From positions 58,866 through 122,865 of the forward strand of contig JAFSTC010000014.1 in NCBI GenBank assembly GCA_017450705.1: a stretch of DNA of 64,000 bases. Reading direction: 5' to 3'. Shown here one piece after another: positions 49,239 through 60,577 of the stretch (within the stretch, counting starts at the first letter, position 1; every line of letters starts with the position of its first letter). Source of the stretch: Lentisphaeria bacterium (lineage in GTDB: Bacteria > Verrucomicrobiota > Lentisphaeria > Victivallales > Victivallaceae). A program made the translations under genes and the position numbers. The notes below the pieces were generated by a model. The model saw nothing but the letters and a program-made list of their open reading frames with translations, had not been told where the DNA came from and made no database searches.

Positions 49239-50450
49239 ATGTTTTTTTCGAAAGGCGGATGCCGTACTCTTTTTGCGGCGGCGGCGGGATTTGTTGTTTG
49301 GAGCGCCTACGGGGCTCCGGCGCCGAAACAGCCTGTGAAGGACGAGCCCGCGGCCAAATACTGGGATTTCGAGAAGCTCAAGAATCCCCCCGCGTACCGG
49401 GACGACACCGACCCCGAGTGCGCCTGGCCCAGCTTGCGCGCCGTCGTCTATGACGGCGTCATGGAGAACGGCAAACAGACGAAGTGTTTCGCCTACATCG
49501 GGTTCCCCGAGGGGCCGGTCCCGCAGGGGGGCTTCCCCGCGGTCGTGCTCGCCCACGGCGGCGGCGGAACGGCCTACGCCTGGGCGGCGGACATGTGGCG
49601 GGCCGCGGGGTACGCGGTGATCGCTCCCGACTGGTACGGCCGACGCCCCGTCCGGAACGACGCTTACTGGGGCAAGCGCCGCGACAAGGACCGTCCCTTC
49701 GCGGCGCACAAGCGGCCCTACGAATACCACACCGTCACCAACGTGTCCAATCTGGTTTTGGCCCACTCCCTGCTGCTGTCTCTGCCTCGGGTCGACAAGG
49801 ACAAGACGGTCTACGTGGGCCTGTCGTGGGGCAGCTGGTTCGGCGCCATGGTGGCGGCGGTGGATCCCCGGTTCAAGGGCATCGTCGAGATCTATCTCGG
49901 CAATAAGATGAAATACGCCGACAGCCGCATGATCGACGGGAGATTCCTCCACGAGGCCAAGAGCCCCGTGTACTACATCGTCAGCACCAACGAGCGCTAC
50001 GGCGACCCCGACTCCATGCAGGCCGCCTTCGACGCCTGCGGGAAGATGCTGGGCAACAAGAGCATGGTGGTGAAACTCCCCCACAGCCACATCGGATTCC
50101 ATTTCAAGTGGCTGTTCCGCACCGTCGACGCGATCCTCAAGGGAGCGCCGGGACTGCCGAAGCTGGGCAAACCCGTCGTCTCGGGCAAGACCATCTCCGC
50201 CCCCGTGCTGGATCCCGGCAAGGGCATCCGCAAGGTCCTCTTCTGCTGGACGGCCCAGGGTGAGCGCGGCAAGGAAAAGAGCTGGGAGCGCAAGTGGGAG
50301 ACGGCCCCTGCGGAGCTGGCCGGCGGGACGGTCAAAGCCTCTCTGCCCGACGGCGTCTGGCAGTGCTATCTTGCCGCCTACGACGAGGACGATCTCAAAT
50401 CCTACTGCTGCGGCAGCAGCGACGTCGTGACCTTCCCCGCGGAGAAGTGA
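49239..50450 (+). CDS. Secreted dienelactone-hydrolase-like esterase
   Basis: A 403-residue alpha/beta hydrolase with an N-terminal signal peptide (hydrophobic 10-22, cleavage near AYG-AP). The oxyanion strand is VVLAHGGGGTAYAWA, the nucleophile Ser196 is in VGLSWGSWFG, and the catalytic His is in LPHSHIGFHF near 285. An extra C-terminal beta domain (about 305-400) ends in SDVVTFPAEK. Relatives include secreted acetyl- or glucuronoyl-ester hydrolases acting on plant or algal polysaccharides. It is first in an operon with its presumed GntR-type regulator, 13 bp apart. Substrate unknown. Confidence 0.8.
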   Translation: MFFSKGGCRTLFAAAAGFVVWSAYGAPAPKQPVKDEPAAKYWDFEKLKNPPAYRDDTDPECAWPSLRAVVYDGVMENGKQTKCFAYIGFPEGPVPQGGFPAVVLAHGGGGTAYAWAADMWRAAGYAVIAPDWYGRRPVRNDAYWGKRRDKDRPFAAHKRPYEYHTVTNVSNLVLAHSLLLSLPRVDKDKTVYVGLSWGSWFGAMVAAVDPRFKGIVEIYLGNKMKYADSRMIDGRFLHEAKSPVYYIVSTNERYGDPDSMQAAFDACGKMLGNKSMVVKLPHSHIGFHFKWLFRTVDAILKGAPGLPKLGKPVVSGKTISAPVLDPGKGIRKVLFCWTAQGERGKEKSWERKWETAPAELAGGTVKASLPDGVWQCYLAAYDEDDLKSYCCGSSDVVTFPAEK

Positions 50451-50463
50451 GGGAGAGTTCTTC

Positions 50464-51585
50464 ATGGTCAGCGAAGGCCGCCACGATCCCCGTTCGGTGA
50501 TCGACAGCACGTTCCAGCGGCTCCTTGGGGATATCCTCAACGAGCGGTTCAAGCCCGGCGAACGCCTGCCCGGCGACCGGGAACTGGCCCGGGAGTACGG
50601 CATCGGCCGCTCCTCCATGATCCGGGTGCTGGCCCGGCTTCAGGAGGAGCGCTACGTGGAGCGGATCCCCGTCCGCGGCACCTTCGTGCGGGAGGACGTG
50701 CACCGGCGCTGTCCCTGCGTGTCTTTGGCCTTCGTCAACGGCGACGCGGAGCTGGATCCCGAGAGCATCGGTCTCTCCGGCTGGAGCGAGATCATGGAGA
50801 TCATGCGGGGCATGTTCGAAGAGGCGGCGCTCCGCCCCGGGTGTCAGGTGACGCTGCTCCACTGCGAGGACACCGACGATCCGGCCCGGCTCCGCGCCCA
50901 GCTGGAGGATCTCCGCCGCTTCGACGGCGTGATCTTCTGCGGCTGCCGGATGCAGGAACTCAAACGGCGCTTCGCCGCCGAATGCAAGCCCGCGGTGGTG
51001 GTCTCCCCGAAGCCCGGCGTCGTGCCGGAAGTGTATCCCTACATCGGCATCGATCCCCTGGACGGCATCGCCGCCATGGCGGAGTACATCGTCCGCTGCG
51101 CCCGGGGACGCAGGATCGTTCTGCTCCACTGGCAGCTGGACCCCGTGGACGTGCCGCTGTCGGAGAAGATGCTTTCGGTCATCGAACTGGTCTTCACCCG
51201 GCTCAAGGCGGTCCACGAAAGGATCTTCATCGACAAAAGCGTTTCCTGCAACGCGGAGGCCCACGCCGTGCTGGACGCCCGCTTCGGCTCCTGGGACGAA
51301 CTGCGGGGCAAGGTCGTCTGGTGTCTCAACCGCCGGATGCTGCCGGTGCTCAATTATCTGCTCAACAAAAATCAGATCCCCGCGGAGCTTTTCGGCGGGA
51401 CCGTGGGCGCGGCGGCGGGGACCGTCTACCCCCCCGTCACCCACTTGCGGGAGCCCCATTGTCAGATGGGGCACGAGGCCGTGGCCATGCTTTACGGCAC
51501 CCTCTGCGAACACCGGAAAATGGAGAACGTCGTTCTGGAGCCCGTCATGTACTACGGCGCCGAACGGCTCAAGAGCGTCGATTGA
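50464..51585 (+). CDS. GntR-type regulator with LacI-like sensor domain
   Basis: A 373-residue regulator. The N-terminal GntR wing-helix (about 12-78) reads LLGDILNERFKPGERLPGDR, then ELAREYGIGRSSMIRVLARL. The sensor half (85-365) is LacI-like: GWSEIMEIMRGMFEEAALRP, DGVIFCGCRMQEL, and a terminal PHCQMGHEAVAMLYGTLCEH. It is 13 bp after the secreted hydrolase and 38 bp before the first giant secreted protein, so it probably controls both through the operator at 49198 and perhaps the DegT operon through 45078. It is only distantly like the regulator at 41792. The inducer is unknown. Confidence 0.9.
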   Translation: MVSEGRHDPRSVIDSTFQRLLGDILNERFKPGERLPGDRELAREYGIGRSSMIRVLARLQEERYVERIPVRGTFVREDVHRRCPCVSLAFVNGDAELDPESIGLSGWSEIMEIMRGMFEEAALRPGCQVTLLHCEDTDDPARLRAQLEDLRRFDGVIFCGCRMQELKRRFAAECKPAVVVSPKPGVVPEVYPYIGIDPLDGIAAMAEYIVRCARGRRIVLLHWQLDPVDVPLSEKMLSVIELVFTRLKAVHERIFIDKSVSCNAEAHAVLDARFGSWDELRGKVVWCLNRRMLPVLNYLLNKNQIPAELFGGTVGAAAGTVYPPVTHLREPHCQMGHEAVAMLYGTLCEHRKMENVVLEPVMYYGAERLKSVD

Positions 51586-51623
51586 AAGGAGTTTTCGGGA
51601 ACTTCGGAAAAATGGGAGGAAAC

Positions 51624-54600
51624 ATGAAAAAACGGTTTGTTCTGCCGCTCGTGATCTTCGCGGCGTCCGCCGCCTGGGCGGGATCCATCGAGGAGAGGGT
51701 CGTCTTTTACGACTCCTTCTGCAAGGGCAAGATGCACTATCAGACCCACCCCTGGGTGCTGAACCGCAAGAGCCTCGACGTCTCCGAGGACGGCGTCGTC
51801 TGCGGCCGGGGACACGTCTCCCCGGTGATCCGGGTCGACCCCAAGGTGTGGGACTGCAAGGAGGGGGCCATCGCCTTCGCCATCACGCCGACGGACTGGT
51901 CCAGCCCCGGGCATGACAAGGAGTTCACGCTTCTTTACAGCGTCCTCAAAAATCACGGCAAGACCGCCGCGGGCTTCAATCCCGGGGACGTGCTGAGCAT
52001 CAACAAACTCAAACGCAACGCGGCGGGCGTGGAGAGCATTTCGTTCCAGGGGCAGAACGGCGCCATGACCAAGCACCGGGCCGTCATCATCAACGTCGCC
52101 GAAAAGAATTACAAGTTCGAGCAGGGCAAAACGACCCGTTTCGCCCTGATCTGGAAAAACGGCGGCGACGTGCGGCTCTATCTCGACGGCAAGGAGATCG
52201 GCAAGGGCAATCCCTTCGTCTTCCCCACGGCGGAGAAACTGGCCTATCTGCAGCTTCTCGCGGGCGCCGCCAAAGAGGGCTGGGGCGTCCTCGCCGGGAC
52301 CTGCCGCATCAGTCAGGTGTACATGATCCGGGGCAAGACCGACATCGCCGAACTGGACATGCTCATGCGGACCGGCGAGAAGGCCCCCGCCGCGCCGCCG
52401 TCGGCCGCCGCGGGGAAACAGGGCGGCGGGTCTTCCGCCGTGCTGCCCGTGATCCCCTTTCCCCAAGCGGCGGCCTCCCCGAAGCAGGACGGCCGCATCG
52501 AAAAGGGGGAGTACCCATTCGGCCAAAGTTGTTTTCTTCATGACGGCTCGGGCCAGATCGCCAATTATCCCGCCGCCTTCCACACCGCTTCCGACGGGGA
52601 GAATCTTTATTTTGCCGTCGATTTCTTCACCCGTGACGTGAAGTACGTCCCCGTCTCCTCCTCCAATTCCGACGACGCCTCCTCCCTCGTGGCCACGGGG
52701 GATCTGGCCGTCTGGTTTTCGCGCACCGACACCGACGCGGAGCTCAAGGGCTACGACGGGCCCTACATCACCATCGCCCCCAACGGAAAGGTCTACGACT
52801 GCTACGAGCACATCGACTGGGGCAAGGGCGGTCTGAGCCGCGACACGAAGTACGCTTCCGGGATCCGTGTGAGATCCCTTTTTTCCGGCGGACGCTGGAT
52901 CCTCGAGGCGGTCCTGCCCCTCAAGGCCCTGGGTCTGTCGGAAAAAAAGGATTTCCTCTTTTCCTTCGGACTTCAGATCGCCAACAAGCGGTATCTGCTC
53001 AAGCCCCACACCCTGTGGTTCGACAACGTGGACGCCTTCATCCTCGGGCGGTTCACGAAGGAGCCGGTCCGCTTCGAGCTGGCCTCCCCCGCCGCAGGGA
53101 AGGTTCAGGGAAACCTGACGACCTCAGATGAGGCACAGGTCAAACTTTTCACCGCGACAAGCCGCACCAGTTTCGCCGGGATGGTGGTGGATCAGGTCTT
53201 CGGCGAATCCACCGCCTACACCCCCGTCAAGGAGCTGGGCGATTGGAAAGGCGGCCCGTTCTCTCTGCCGGAGGCCCTCCGGGGACTGCATCTGATGACC
53301 GTCGAGGCCCGGGAGCCGGGCCGGGGAACGGTCTACCGCCGCAGTCTGCCCTTCCTGGCCCGCAGTCCCATGGAGATCTCTTTGAACAACAACCCCGTCA
53401 AACAGCAGTTGAGCGTGCTCGCGGAGTTTCTCGGCGTCACGCCCGAGCCCGGGGAGAAGCTCGAGTTAAGTCTCCTCGACACCTCGGGGAAGACCGTTGC
53501 CGGACGGACCGTCGTTCTGGATGCATCGGTCCGGGGCGAATGCACCGTCGCCGCCGACACGGCGAAACTGGCTCCCGGCAAATACACCGTCCGGGTCGAC
53601 CTCTCGAACCGGGTGTCGGCCCAAAAGGAATGGGTCAAAAAGCCGCTGCCCGGGTGGCTGACCCACCCGGAGGCCATGGAGGCGCTGGAGCCCGACTGGG
53701 TCCCCGCGCCCTGGACCCCCGTGGAAGTCGCGGGAAACAAAATTTCCGTCTGGGGGCGGGAGTTCACTTTCGGTCCGCAGGGGCTCGAAAAGATCACCTC
53801 CCTCGGGGAGACTGTGGTGGAGGCGCCTCTTGCGCTGGTCTACACGGCCGCGGGCAAAGAACATAGGCTGCCGCTGACTTCGGGGAAGATCCGCCGGATC
53901 GGCAGGGGCCGGGTCGAAGTCCCCGTTTCGGGGAGCGACGAAAATCTCGAGGCGCACTTCACCCACACCATCGAGTTCGACGGCCTCGACACCGTGGCCT
54001 TCACCGTCGACGCGAAGAAAAAGGATCTCGTCTTCGACGGGATGTACCTCGAACTTGCGGCGGCCGGGGCGAAATACTTCCACACGCTCTACGACTACGT
54101 TTCGCAGGAGCTGGGCCCCGTGGAGAGCAAACCCCTGATGCGCATGAACGCCGTCTGGCTGGGCGGCGAGTACCGGGGCGTCAACACCTTCTTCGAAAAC
54201 AGCAAGACGCTCAAAATCGACAGCCGCAGGCCCCGGTTCCATCTGGTCAAAAAAGAGGGGGACCGGGCGGTTTTGAAAATCATGCTGGTCAACACGCCCT
54301 CTTCTCTGGACCGCCGGATCGACTACCGCTTCGGACTGCATCCCACGCCCCTGCGGCCCCTCTACAAGGACTGGGAGAACGAGCGCATCTTCGTCATGGA
54401 GTGGTTCGCACCGCCCTTCAATCTCATCACGCTGCATACCCATCACCACACGGCGGCCAGCACGGCGCTTTCGCCCCGCAACTGGGAGCTGGGAAAGGCG
54501 CTGGGGAATCTCGCCCGCACCAACAAGCAGAAACTCTATCCCTACACGATCCCCACTTTCGCCAGCAGAGAGATCGCCATCCGACCGGAGCCGGGCTACC

Positions 54601-55730
54601 GCCGGATCCGGGTGGCGGACGACTGGTTCTACCCCGTGGGCAACCGCCCGGCCAATCAGGATCTCGAGGACTTTTTCGCCGACTGGAGCTTCGACCCCGT
54701 CTCCACCTTCCCCGGCGACGGCGCCCGGCACACCGAGATGGTGGCCTGTTCCCCCGCGGGCAGCTGGTCCCACTACGCCGTCCACAAAATGAGCGAGTAC
54801 GTGCGGCGCTGCGGCCTGAGCGGCTTCCTCTTCGACCTCACCACCAGTCGGGAAAATCTCGATCCCGCCCGGGGCTACCGCTACACCACGCTGGACGGCA
54901 AGACCGAGGGCACCCGGGAGCTCTTCGCTTCGCGGGATTTCTACAAGCGTCTCTACTATGCCATCGGCAAACTCACGGGAGGTCGCGAACCCTACATGTT
55001 CGCCCACGGCTACCCCAATTTCTCCGGCTCCTCCTCCTTCTGGGGCCTGATGATCCACGGCGAGCAGTTCAAGCCCAAACGCATGTTCGCGCTGACCGAC
55101 ATGGTCATGCTCAAAAAACAGAAGGGCGAGCCGCTGATGCGCGACATCGCCAAGGGGGAACAGCCGGACTACTCGGGGGAACTCCTGCGCCTCATGTACA
55201 GCCCCTACCGCTGGGGCATGCCGCTGGTGCACGTCTCGCAGTACGCCCTCAACCGCCCGCTGGCCCGGGACCGGCGCTCCGGCCGCGAGATGATCGCGTT
55301 GTGCTTCCCCAACAACATCCTCTTTGACGCCTCCTACGCCTACTGCTGGACGGGGGAGGAGCTCCACATGCGTGTCACCATTCCTTTCGATATGAGGGAT
55401 ACCGTCTTTCACGGCTACTGGGAGAACGAGGTCAAAACCAACGCGCCCTTCGTCAAGGTCAGCTACTGGCAGCACAAAAAGGATCCGACGGACGTTCTGC
55501 TCTGCGTCGCCAACTGGTCCAAACGTCCCTTCACGGCCGAGGTCGAGCTGCCGGCCTTTCTGGTGAAGGCCGATTACGTGCTGGATATGGAAAATCCCAA
55601 CAGGATGCCCGTCTGGCACTACCCCGGGGAAAAGTGGCAGCTGACGCTTCCCGCCTGCGATCTGAGAATTTTCCGCTTCATCGGCTGCAAGACCGACAAG
55701 GCGGAAGGAAAAATACCGGTCCAACCCTGA
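51624..55730 (+). CDS. Giant secreted multidomain protein, putative glycoside hydrolase (paralogue A)
   Basis: A 1368-residue secreted protein. The signal peptide is [20 protein letters not shown]. Residues ~25-230 form a LamG/concanavalin-like domain ([16 protein letters not shown]); a Pro/Ala linker follows; ~275-470 is a CBM9-like sandwich ([22 protein letters not shown]). Residues ~480-700 are beta-rich, and ~700-1360 resemble a DUF6067/GH123-like catalytic region with [20 protein letters not shown] and a [16 protein letters not shown] block. The ATG at 51624 follows GGGAGGA; the open frame upstream overlaps the regulator. The architecture suggests an extracellular polysaccharide-cleaving enzyme; the catalytic residues are not established. 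Confidence 0.75.
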   Translation: MKKRFVLPLVIFAASAAWAGSIEERVVFYDSFCKGKMHYQTHPWVLNRKSLDVSEDGVVCGRGHVSPVIRVDPKVWDCKEGAIAFAITPTDWSSPGHDKEFTLLYSVLKNHGKTAAGFNPGDVLSINKLKRNAAGVESISFQGQNGAMTKHRAVIINVAEKNYKFEQGKTTRFALIWKNGGDVRLYLDGKEIGKGNPFVFPTAEKLAYLQLLAGAAKEGWGVLAGTCRISQVYMIRGKTDIAELDMLMRTGEKAPAAPPSAAAGKQGGGSSAVLPVIPFPQAAASPKQDGRIEKGEYPFGQSCFLHDGSGQIANYPAAFHTASDGENLYFAVDFFTRDVKYVPVSSSNSDDASSLVATGDLAVWFSRTDTDAELKGYDGPYITIAPNGKVYDCYEHIDWGKGGLSRDTKYASGIRVRSLFSGGRWILEAVLPLKALGLSEKKDFLFSFGLQIANKRYLLKPHTLWFDNVDAFILGRFTKEPVRFELASPAAGKVQGNLTTSDEAQVKLFTATSRTSFAGMVVDQVFGESTAYTPVKELGDWKGGPFSLPEALRGLHLMTVEAREPGRGTVYRRSLPFLARSPMEISLNNNPVKQQLSVLAEFLGVTPEPGEKLELSLLDTSGKTVAGRTVVLDASVRGECTVAADTAKLAPGKYTVRVDLSNRVSAQKEWVKKPLPGWLTHPEAMEALEPDWVPAPWTPVEVAGNKISVWGREFTFGPQGLEKITSLGETVVEAPLALVYTAAGKEHRLPLTSGKIRRIGRGRVEVPVSGSDENLEAHFTHTIEFDGLDTVAFTVDAKKKDLVFDGMYLELAAAGAKYFHTLYDYVSQELGPVESKPLMRMNAVWLGGEYRGVNTFFENSKTLKIDSRRPRFHLVKKEGDRAVLKIMLVNTPSSLDRRIDYRFGLHPTPLRPLYKDWENERIFVMEWFAPPFNLITLHTHHHTAASTALSPRNWELGKALGNLARTNKQKLYPYTIPTFASREIAIRPEPGYRRIRVADDWFYPVGNRPANQDLEDFFADWSFDPVSTFPGDGARHTEMVACSPAGSWSHYAVHKMSEYVRRCGLSGFLFDLTTSRENLDPARGYRYTTLDGKTEGTRELFASRDFYKRLYYAIGKLTGGREPYMFAHGYPNFSGSSSFWGLMIHGEQFKPKRMFALTDMVMLKKQKGEPLMRDIAKGEQPDYSGELLRLMYSPYRWGMPLVHVSQYALNRPLARDRRSGREMIALCFPNNILFDASYAYCWTGEELHMRVTIPFDMRDTVFHGYWENEVKTNAPFVKVSYWQHKKDPTDVLLCVANWSKRPFTAEVELPAFLVKADYVLDMENPNRMPVWHYPGEKWQLTLPACDLRIFRFIGCKTDKAEGKIPVQP

Positions 55731-55750
55731 ACAAAAGGAGGTCTCATAAA

Positions 55751-56476
55751 ATGAAAAGTTCCGTAAGTCGCCGCCCCGTCCGTTTCACGCTGATCGAGCT
55801 CCTGGTGGTCATCGCCATCATCGCCATCCTGGCAGCGATGCTGATGCCCGCGCTGCAGCAGGCCCGGGAGCGGGCCAAGGAGATCGACTGCCGCGCCAAC
55901 ATCAAGCAGTACATGACCATGTTCGCCATGTACTACGACGCCCATGACGGCTGGCTGGTCAAGAGCTACTGCGCCAAGAAGAACACTTGGCTCCACCAGT
56001 TCGCCGACTGCAAGTACATCCGGACCAACGCGGAAGCGCTGCCGCCCAGGTGTCCCTCGGCGCAGTTCACGGCGTCCGACCCGATCTACTCCCGCTATCC
56101 CGACTGCGGCATCGGCATCCGGTACCAGACCGTGGGCGGGTACGACAGCGGCTCGGTCCCCCGGTTCAAGGAGGCCTCCATCACGCGGTTCAACAACAAC
56201 TCCCGGTGCGTGATCTTCTCGGACGTCGCCACCAAGCTGGAGTCCAACGGCAAGGGCAACGGCTGGATGTCCAACAACGTCACCTTCTTCCAGTGGAACC
56301 CCGGCGCCTACTACCCCATGACGGCGCGGCACGCGGGCAAGTGCAACGTGGCCTTCATGGACGGCCACGTGGACGGCAAACAGCCCTACGAGCTGGCTTC
56401 GTCGACCGCGGATTTCACCCATTTCAACCCGACCGTCTGCGGGGCGGCGGACGGCCAGCTTTACATGAGAAAATAA
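55751..56476 (+). CDS. Prepilin-leader secreted protein, H-X9-DG type
   Basis: A 241-residue protein with leader [11 protein letters not shown] then [20 protein letters not shown], mature Glu5 intact. The C-terminal part has [18 protein letters not shown], an exact H-X9-DG. Four cysteines in the globular part may form disulfides. A perfect AAGGAGGT lies 9 nt before the ATG, the strongest ribosome-binding site in the region, so it may be made in excess of its giant neighbours. It is 20 bp after paralogue A and 28 bp before paralogue B, clearly the same operon. A glycan-binding or fibre-forming role at the surface is inferred. Confidence 0.88.
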   Translation: MKSSVSRRPVRFTLIELLVVIAIIAILAAMLMPALQQARERAKEIDCRANIKQYMTMFAMYYDAHDGWLVKSYCAKKNTWLHQFADCKYIRTNAEALPPRCPSAQFTASDPIYSRYPDCGIGIRYQTVGGYDSGSVPRFKEASITRFNNNSRCVIFSDVATKLESNGKGNGWMSNNVTFFQWNPGAYYPMTARHAGKCNVAFMDGHVDGKQPYELASSTADFTHFNPTVCGAADGQLYMRK

Positions 56477-56504
56477 CTTTTTCAGGATAAAGGAGCATTT
56501 CCCG

Positions 56505-59500
56505 ATGAAAAAAATCCTGACAGCGGTCCTGCCGCTTCTCTTCGTCCTCTCCGCGGCGGCGTTCGAAGAGAACATCGTGTTCGCCGAGAGCTTCCGAAAG
56601 GATAAAAGCCTTTACAAGACGGGTCGGGAGGTCCTCAACGGCCGGAGTCTGGCCGTGACCGAGGACGGCGTCCTCTGCGGCCGCGGCCACGCCGCCCCCG
56701 TGCTGGGGATCGATCCCAAGAAGTGGGACGGCGCCGACGGCGCCATCAGCTTCTGCGTCACTCCCGTGGACTGGGAGAGCGGACGGCACGACAAGGAGAT
56801 CATGTTCTTCTACACCCTCCTCAAAAACCACGGCAAAAAAGAGATGGGCTTCAAGGCCGGCGATACCACCATGCTGCTCAAGATGCGCCGCACCAATCCC
56901 AAGGCCCGGGAACAGCTCATCCTCCAGGGCCAGGACGGCAAGATGGACGCCCACCGCGCCTACTGCGCCATCAGCGATGACAGCAAGTTCAGCTTCAAGC
57001 CGGGCAAGACCACATGGATCGCCTTCATCTGGAAGAAGGGCGGCCGGGTCACGCTGTACGTCGACGGGCAGATCGCCGGCTCCGGCGAGCCCTACTACTT
57101 CCCGCCGCCGGAGAAACTCTCGGTGATGACCTTCATGAACGGCAACGGCAAGGCCGGGTTCGGCGTTGTGGACGGCACCAGCTACTTCACCGATCTCGCC
57201 ATCGTCAAGGGCAAGGTGACCATCGAGGAGCTGGCCCTGATCCGGAACAGTCTCGCACGGAAAACGCTGAAAAGGAAACAGGAGGAAAAACCGGGCGCTT
57301 CAGCGGCATCTCTGCCCGTCGTCCCTTTTCCCGCGCCCGTCAAGACGCCGAAACTGGACGGCGTTCTTGACGAGTACGGCTTCTCCCAGGACGGCTTTCT
57401 CCACGAGACCACGGGGCTTCTGACCGCCGCTCCCGGCACGTTCTACGCCTCGGCCGACGCCGACAACCTCTACCTCGGTGCGAAGATCGACGTCCGCGAT
57501 CCCGGATATCTGCCCGTCTCCAGCGCCGTGCGGCGCGACGATCCCGCCATGATCTCCTCGGGGGATCTGGCCGCGGTCTTTTTGCGGAACGATCTGGAGG
57601 GCGCCGCCCGGGGATTCACCGGGGAATACATCACCGTTGCCCCCAACAACACCGTCTACGACGCCATGGAGAACATCGACTGGGCCAAAAACAGCTGCGG
57701 CCGGGACAGTACCTTCGATTCCGGCGTCACCACCTTCAGCCGCTTCGACAAGGGCTGCTGGACCGTGGAAATGGTCATCCCCCGCAGCAAAATCTCCGTG
57801 GGGAACGAATTTCTCTTTTCCTTCGGGTTCCGCATCAACAACGCGGGCTATCTGCTTCGGCCCTACACTTACTGGTTCGACCACCCCGACGGCTTCCTCA
57901 TGGGCCGGGTGGTCCGCACGCCCCTTGAAATGAAACTGGCCAATCCCGCCGCGGGCGTCATCGACTTCAGGATCAAGACCGCCGCCAAGACGAGCGCCAT
58001 GCTCAGCTCGGCCCGGTCCGTCACCTCCTACGACGAGGTCGTTGTCGATCAGACCATCGGCGAAAAGACCAGTTTCTCCCCCGAAAAGCAGCTGGCTTCC
58101 GCCGAAGGAAAGGGCGTGACCATCGAACGCACCCTCAAAAACCGGGGTCTGCACCTCATCGCCGCCGAGGCGAAGGACGCCTCCGGCACGATCTACAGCA
58201 GGACCATTCCCTTCTCGGTCCGCGGCATGGTGGATATGGAGCTGCGCAGCAATCCCGTCAAGAAGACCCTCAAGGCCGAGGTGGATTTCGTCGGCGAGAA
58301 ACTCCGCCGGGGCGATCGGGTGAGCTTCGAGCTCCTCCGCGACGGGCAGGTCTGCCAGAAGGCCGAAGAGGTCATTTCCTCCCCCGTCCACGATGCGGCG
58401 CTGGCTCTTGTCTGCGACACGTCGAAGCTGGCCGAAGGACCCTATGAGGTCCGGATCCTGCGCAACGGGAAAATGGCCGCCTCCGGGAAATTCGTCAAGA
58501 AACCGCTGCCGGAGTGGCTGACCCACCCCGTGGCGACCGAGGCGCTGAAACCCGACTGGGTCCCGGAGCCCTGGACGCCCGTGACCGTCGACGGCAAGTG
58601 CGTCGCCGTCTGGGGCCGCACCTACGAGTTCGGCGAGGGCGGGCTGCGCTCCATCGTTTCCCAGGGGCGGACCGTTCTCCGCGCCCCCATGGCCCTGCGC
58701 TACCGCATCGGGAACGAAACTTTTACGCTCCCCCTGACGGCGTCGCCCGTGAAACAGCTGGGCAAGGGCCGGGTGGAAGTCACCGTTTCGGGCACCGACG
58801 ACAAGCTCAAGGCCGAATTCCGCCACACCATCGAATTCGACGGTCTGGACCGGGTGGACTGCCGCCTCGAGACCGCCGGAAGCGCGAAGACCTTCGACGA
58901 GATCTATCTTGTCCTCGAACTGGACAATGTGCCCTGCTACATGACGATCTACGACTACTGCTCGCAGATGATGGGCCCCCTCGTGACCCGGGACTTCATG
59001 CGCATGACCGCCCTGTGGTTCGGCGGCGACAACGCCGGGCTCAATTCCCTTTTCGAAAATCACAAGGGTCTTCTCATCGACAGCGCCAAACCCCGCTTCT
59101 CCATCCGCAAGGGCGAGGGGGAAAAGGCCGAATACCGGATCTACCTCGGGAATACCAAAGCCGAGATGAAAGAGCCCGTCGTCTGGCATTTCGCTCTGCA
59201 TCCCACCCCCATCAAGCCGCTGTACGACAAGTGGGAGGACGAGCGGCCCTTCATGATGGAGTGGTTCGGCTATCCCTTCAACTTCATCTGTCTGCACACC
59301 CACGGCCACTCGGCCAGCAGCACGGACTTCGCGCCGCGGAACTGGAAGCTGGGCAAGAGCCTGGGAGAACTGGCCAAGGCCCACAACCAGAAACTCTATC
59401 CCTACACCATCGCCACCTTCATCTCCCGGGAGCGGGCCATCAAGGACGACGCGCCCTTCACCCGCTACCGTCTGCCGGACAGTTACTTCTACAAGATCGG

Positions 59501-60554
59501 CGACCGTCCGCAGACGGCGGAGTTCATCGAGTTCGGCGAGGACTGGACCTTCCGGCCTCTCTCCACTTACCCCGGCGACGGTGCGCGGCACACCGAGATG
59601 ATCGCCTGCTCCCCCGCGGGGTCGTGGAGCGATTACGCTGTCTGGGCCCAGGCGAAATACATGAAGGAGTGCAATCTCGCCGGATTCTACTACGACCTGA
59701 CCACAAGCCGTGAGAACTTCGATCCGGAGCGGGGTTACAAATACACCACGCTCGACGGCAAGGTCGAGGGGACCCGGGAGCTCTTCGCCACCCGGGCGCT
59801 GCTCAAGCGCCTCTACTGCGCCTTCAGGGAGATCAAAGGACATTACGCGCCCTACATCTTCGGCCATGGCTACGCCATCCTCTCGACGGCCAGCTCCTTC
59901 TGGGGCGTCTCGCTCCACGGCGAGGAGTACAAGCCCCGCAAGATCAACGGACTGGCCGAAATGATGATGGTCGATCATCAGGTCGGCAATCCCGGGATGC
60001 ACGGACCGCCGCGGGACGGGAAAGTCGATTACTCCGGCGTCCTGTGGCGTCTTGCCTACAGCCCCTACATCTGGGGGCTGCCGCAGATCCACCTGTCGCA
60101 GTACGCGCTGAACCGTCCCATCTCGGGCAAGCCCCAGAGCGGACGGGAGCTGCTGGCGCTGTGCTTCGTCAACAACACGCTCTTCGACCCCTCCTACGCC
60201 CATTGGCAGACCGGGGAACTCTTCCACAACCAGGTGACGATCCCCTTCAAGATGAGCAGCGCCGAGTTCCACGGCTACTGGGAGAACGGCATCAAAACCT
60301 CCCTGCCTTGCGTCAAGGTGAGCTACTGGAAGAAGAAGGACGGAAGTGACGACTGTCTCGTCGCCGTGGCCAACTGGTCCCCGAAGAGCGTCGTGGCGGA
60401 GATCGAATTGCCCGACTTTCTGGCCAACGCCTACTTCGTCGGCAACATGGAGACCGTCAACCGCGTCTGCCGCTGGGAGGATGTCGGAAAGACCTGGAAG
60501 GTCTCCCTGGGGCCGTGCAACCTCAAAGTTTTCCGTTTCATCGGGAAAAAGTGA
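56505..60554 (+). CDS. Giant secreted multidomain protein, putative glycoside hydrolase (paralogue B)
   Basis: A 1349-residue paralogue of the protein at 51624 with the same domain order. The signal peptide is MKKILTAVLPLLFVLSAAAF, then a LamG-like domain (VTLYVDGQIAGSGEPYYF), a CBM9-like sandwich, beta-rich linkers and the large C-terminal region. The two share long blocks such as [56 protein letters not shown] and [20 protein letters not shown]. Strong conservation of the DGARHTEM and TTSREN segments marks the probable active site. The paralogues have diverged mainly in the N-terminal binding domains, so they may cut related linkages in different contexts. Confidence 0.75.
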   Translation: MKKILTAVLPLLFVLSAAAFEENIVFAESFRKDKSLYKTGREVLNGRSLAVTEDGVLCGRGHAAPVLGIDPKKWDGADGAISFCVTPVDWESGRHDKEIMFFYTLLKNHGKKEMGFKAGDTTMLLKMRRTNPKAREQLILQGQDGKMDAHRAYCAISDDSKFSFKPGKTTWIAFIWKKGGRVTLYVDGQIAGSGEPYYFPPPEKLSVMTFMNGNGKAGFGVVDGTSYFTDLAIVKGKVTIEELALIRNSLARKTLKRKQEEKPGASAASLPVVPFPAPVKTPKLDGVLDEYGFSQDGFLHETTGLLTAAPGTFYASADADNLYLGAKIDVRDPGYLPVSSAVRRDDPAMISSGDLAAVFLRNDLEGAARGFTGEYITVAPNNTVYDAMENIDWAKNSCGRDSTFDSGVTTFSRFDKGCWTVEMVIPRSKISVGNEFLFSFGFRINNAGYLLRPYTYWFDHPDGFLMGRVVRTPLEMKLANPAAGVIDFRIKTAAKTSAMLSSARSVTSYDEVVVDQTIGEKTSFSPEKQLASAEGKGVTIERTLKNRGLHLIAAEAKDASGTIYSRTIPFSVRGMVDMELRSNPVKKTLKAEVDFVGEKLRRGDRVSFELLRDGQVCQKAEEVISSPVHDAALALVCDTSKLAEGPYEVRILRNGKMAASGKFVKKPLPEWLTHPVATEALKPDWVPEPWTPVTVDGKCVAVWGRTYEFGEGGLRSIVSQGRTVLRAPMALRYRIGNETFTLPLTASPVKQLGKGRVEVTVSGTDDKLKAEFRHTIEFDGLDRVDCRLETAGSAKTFDEIYLVLELDNVPCYMTIYDYCSQMMGPLVTRDFMRMTALWFGGDNAGLNSLFENHKGLLIDSAKPRFSIRKGEGEKAEYRIYLGNTKAEMKEPVVWHFALHPTPIKPLYDKWEDERPFMMEWFGYPFNFICLHTHGHSASSTDFAPRNWKLGKSLGELAKAHNQKLYPYTIATFISRERAIKDDAPFTRYRLPDSYFYKIGDRPQTAEFIEFGEDWTFRPLSTYPGDGARHTEMIACSPAGSWSDYAVWAQAKYMKECNLAGFYYDLTTSRENFDPERGYKYTTLDGKVEGTRELFATRALLKRLYCAFREIKGHYAPYIFGHGYAILSTASSFWGVSLHGEEYKPRKINGLAEMMMVDHQVGNPGMHGPPRDGKVDYSGVLWRLAYSPYIWGLPQIHLSQYALNRPISGKPQSGRELLALCFVNNTLFDPSYAHWQTGELFHNQVTIPFKMSSAEFHGYWENGIKTSLPCVKVSYWKKKDGSDDCLVAVANWSPKSVVAEIELPDFLANAYFVGNMETVNRVCRWEDVGKTWKVSLGPCNLKVFRFIGKK

Positions 60555-60577
60555 TTTTTTCTGGAAAGAGTCTCATT

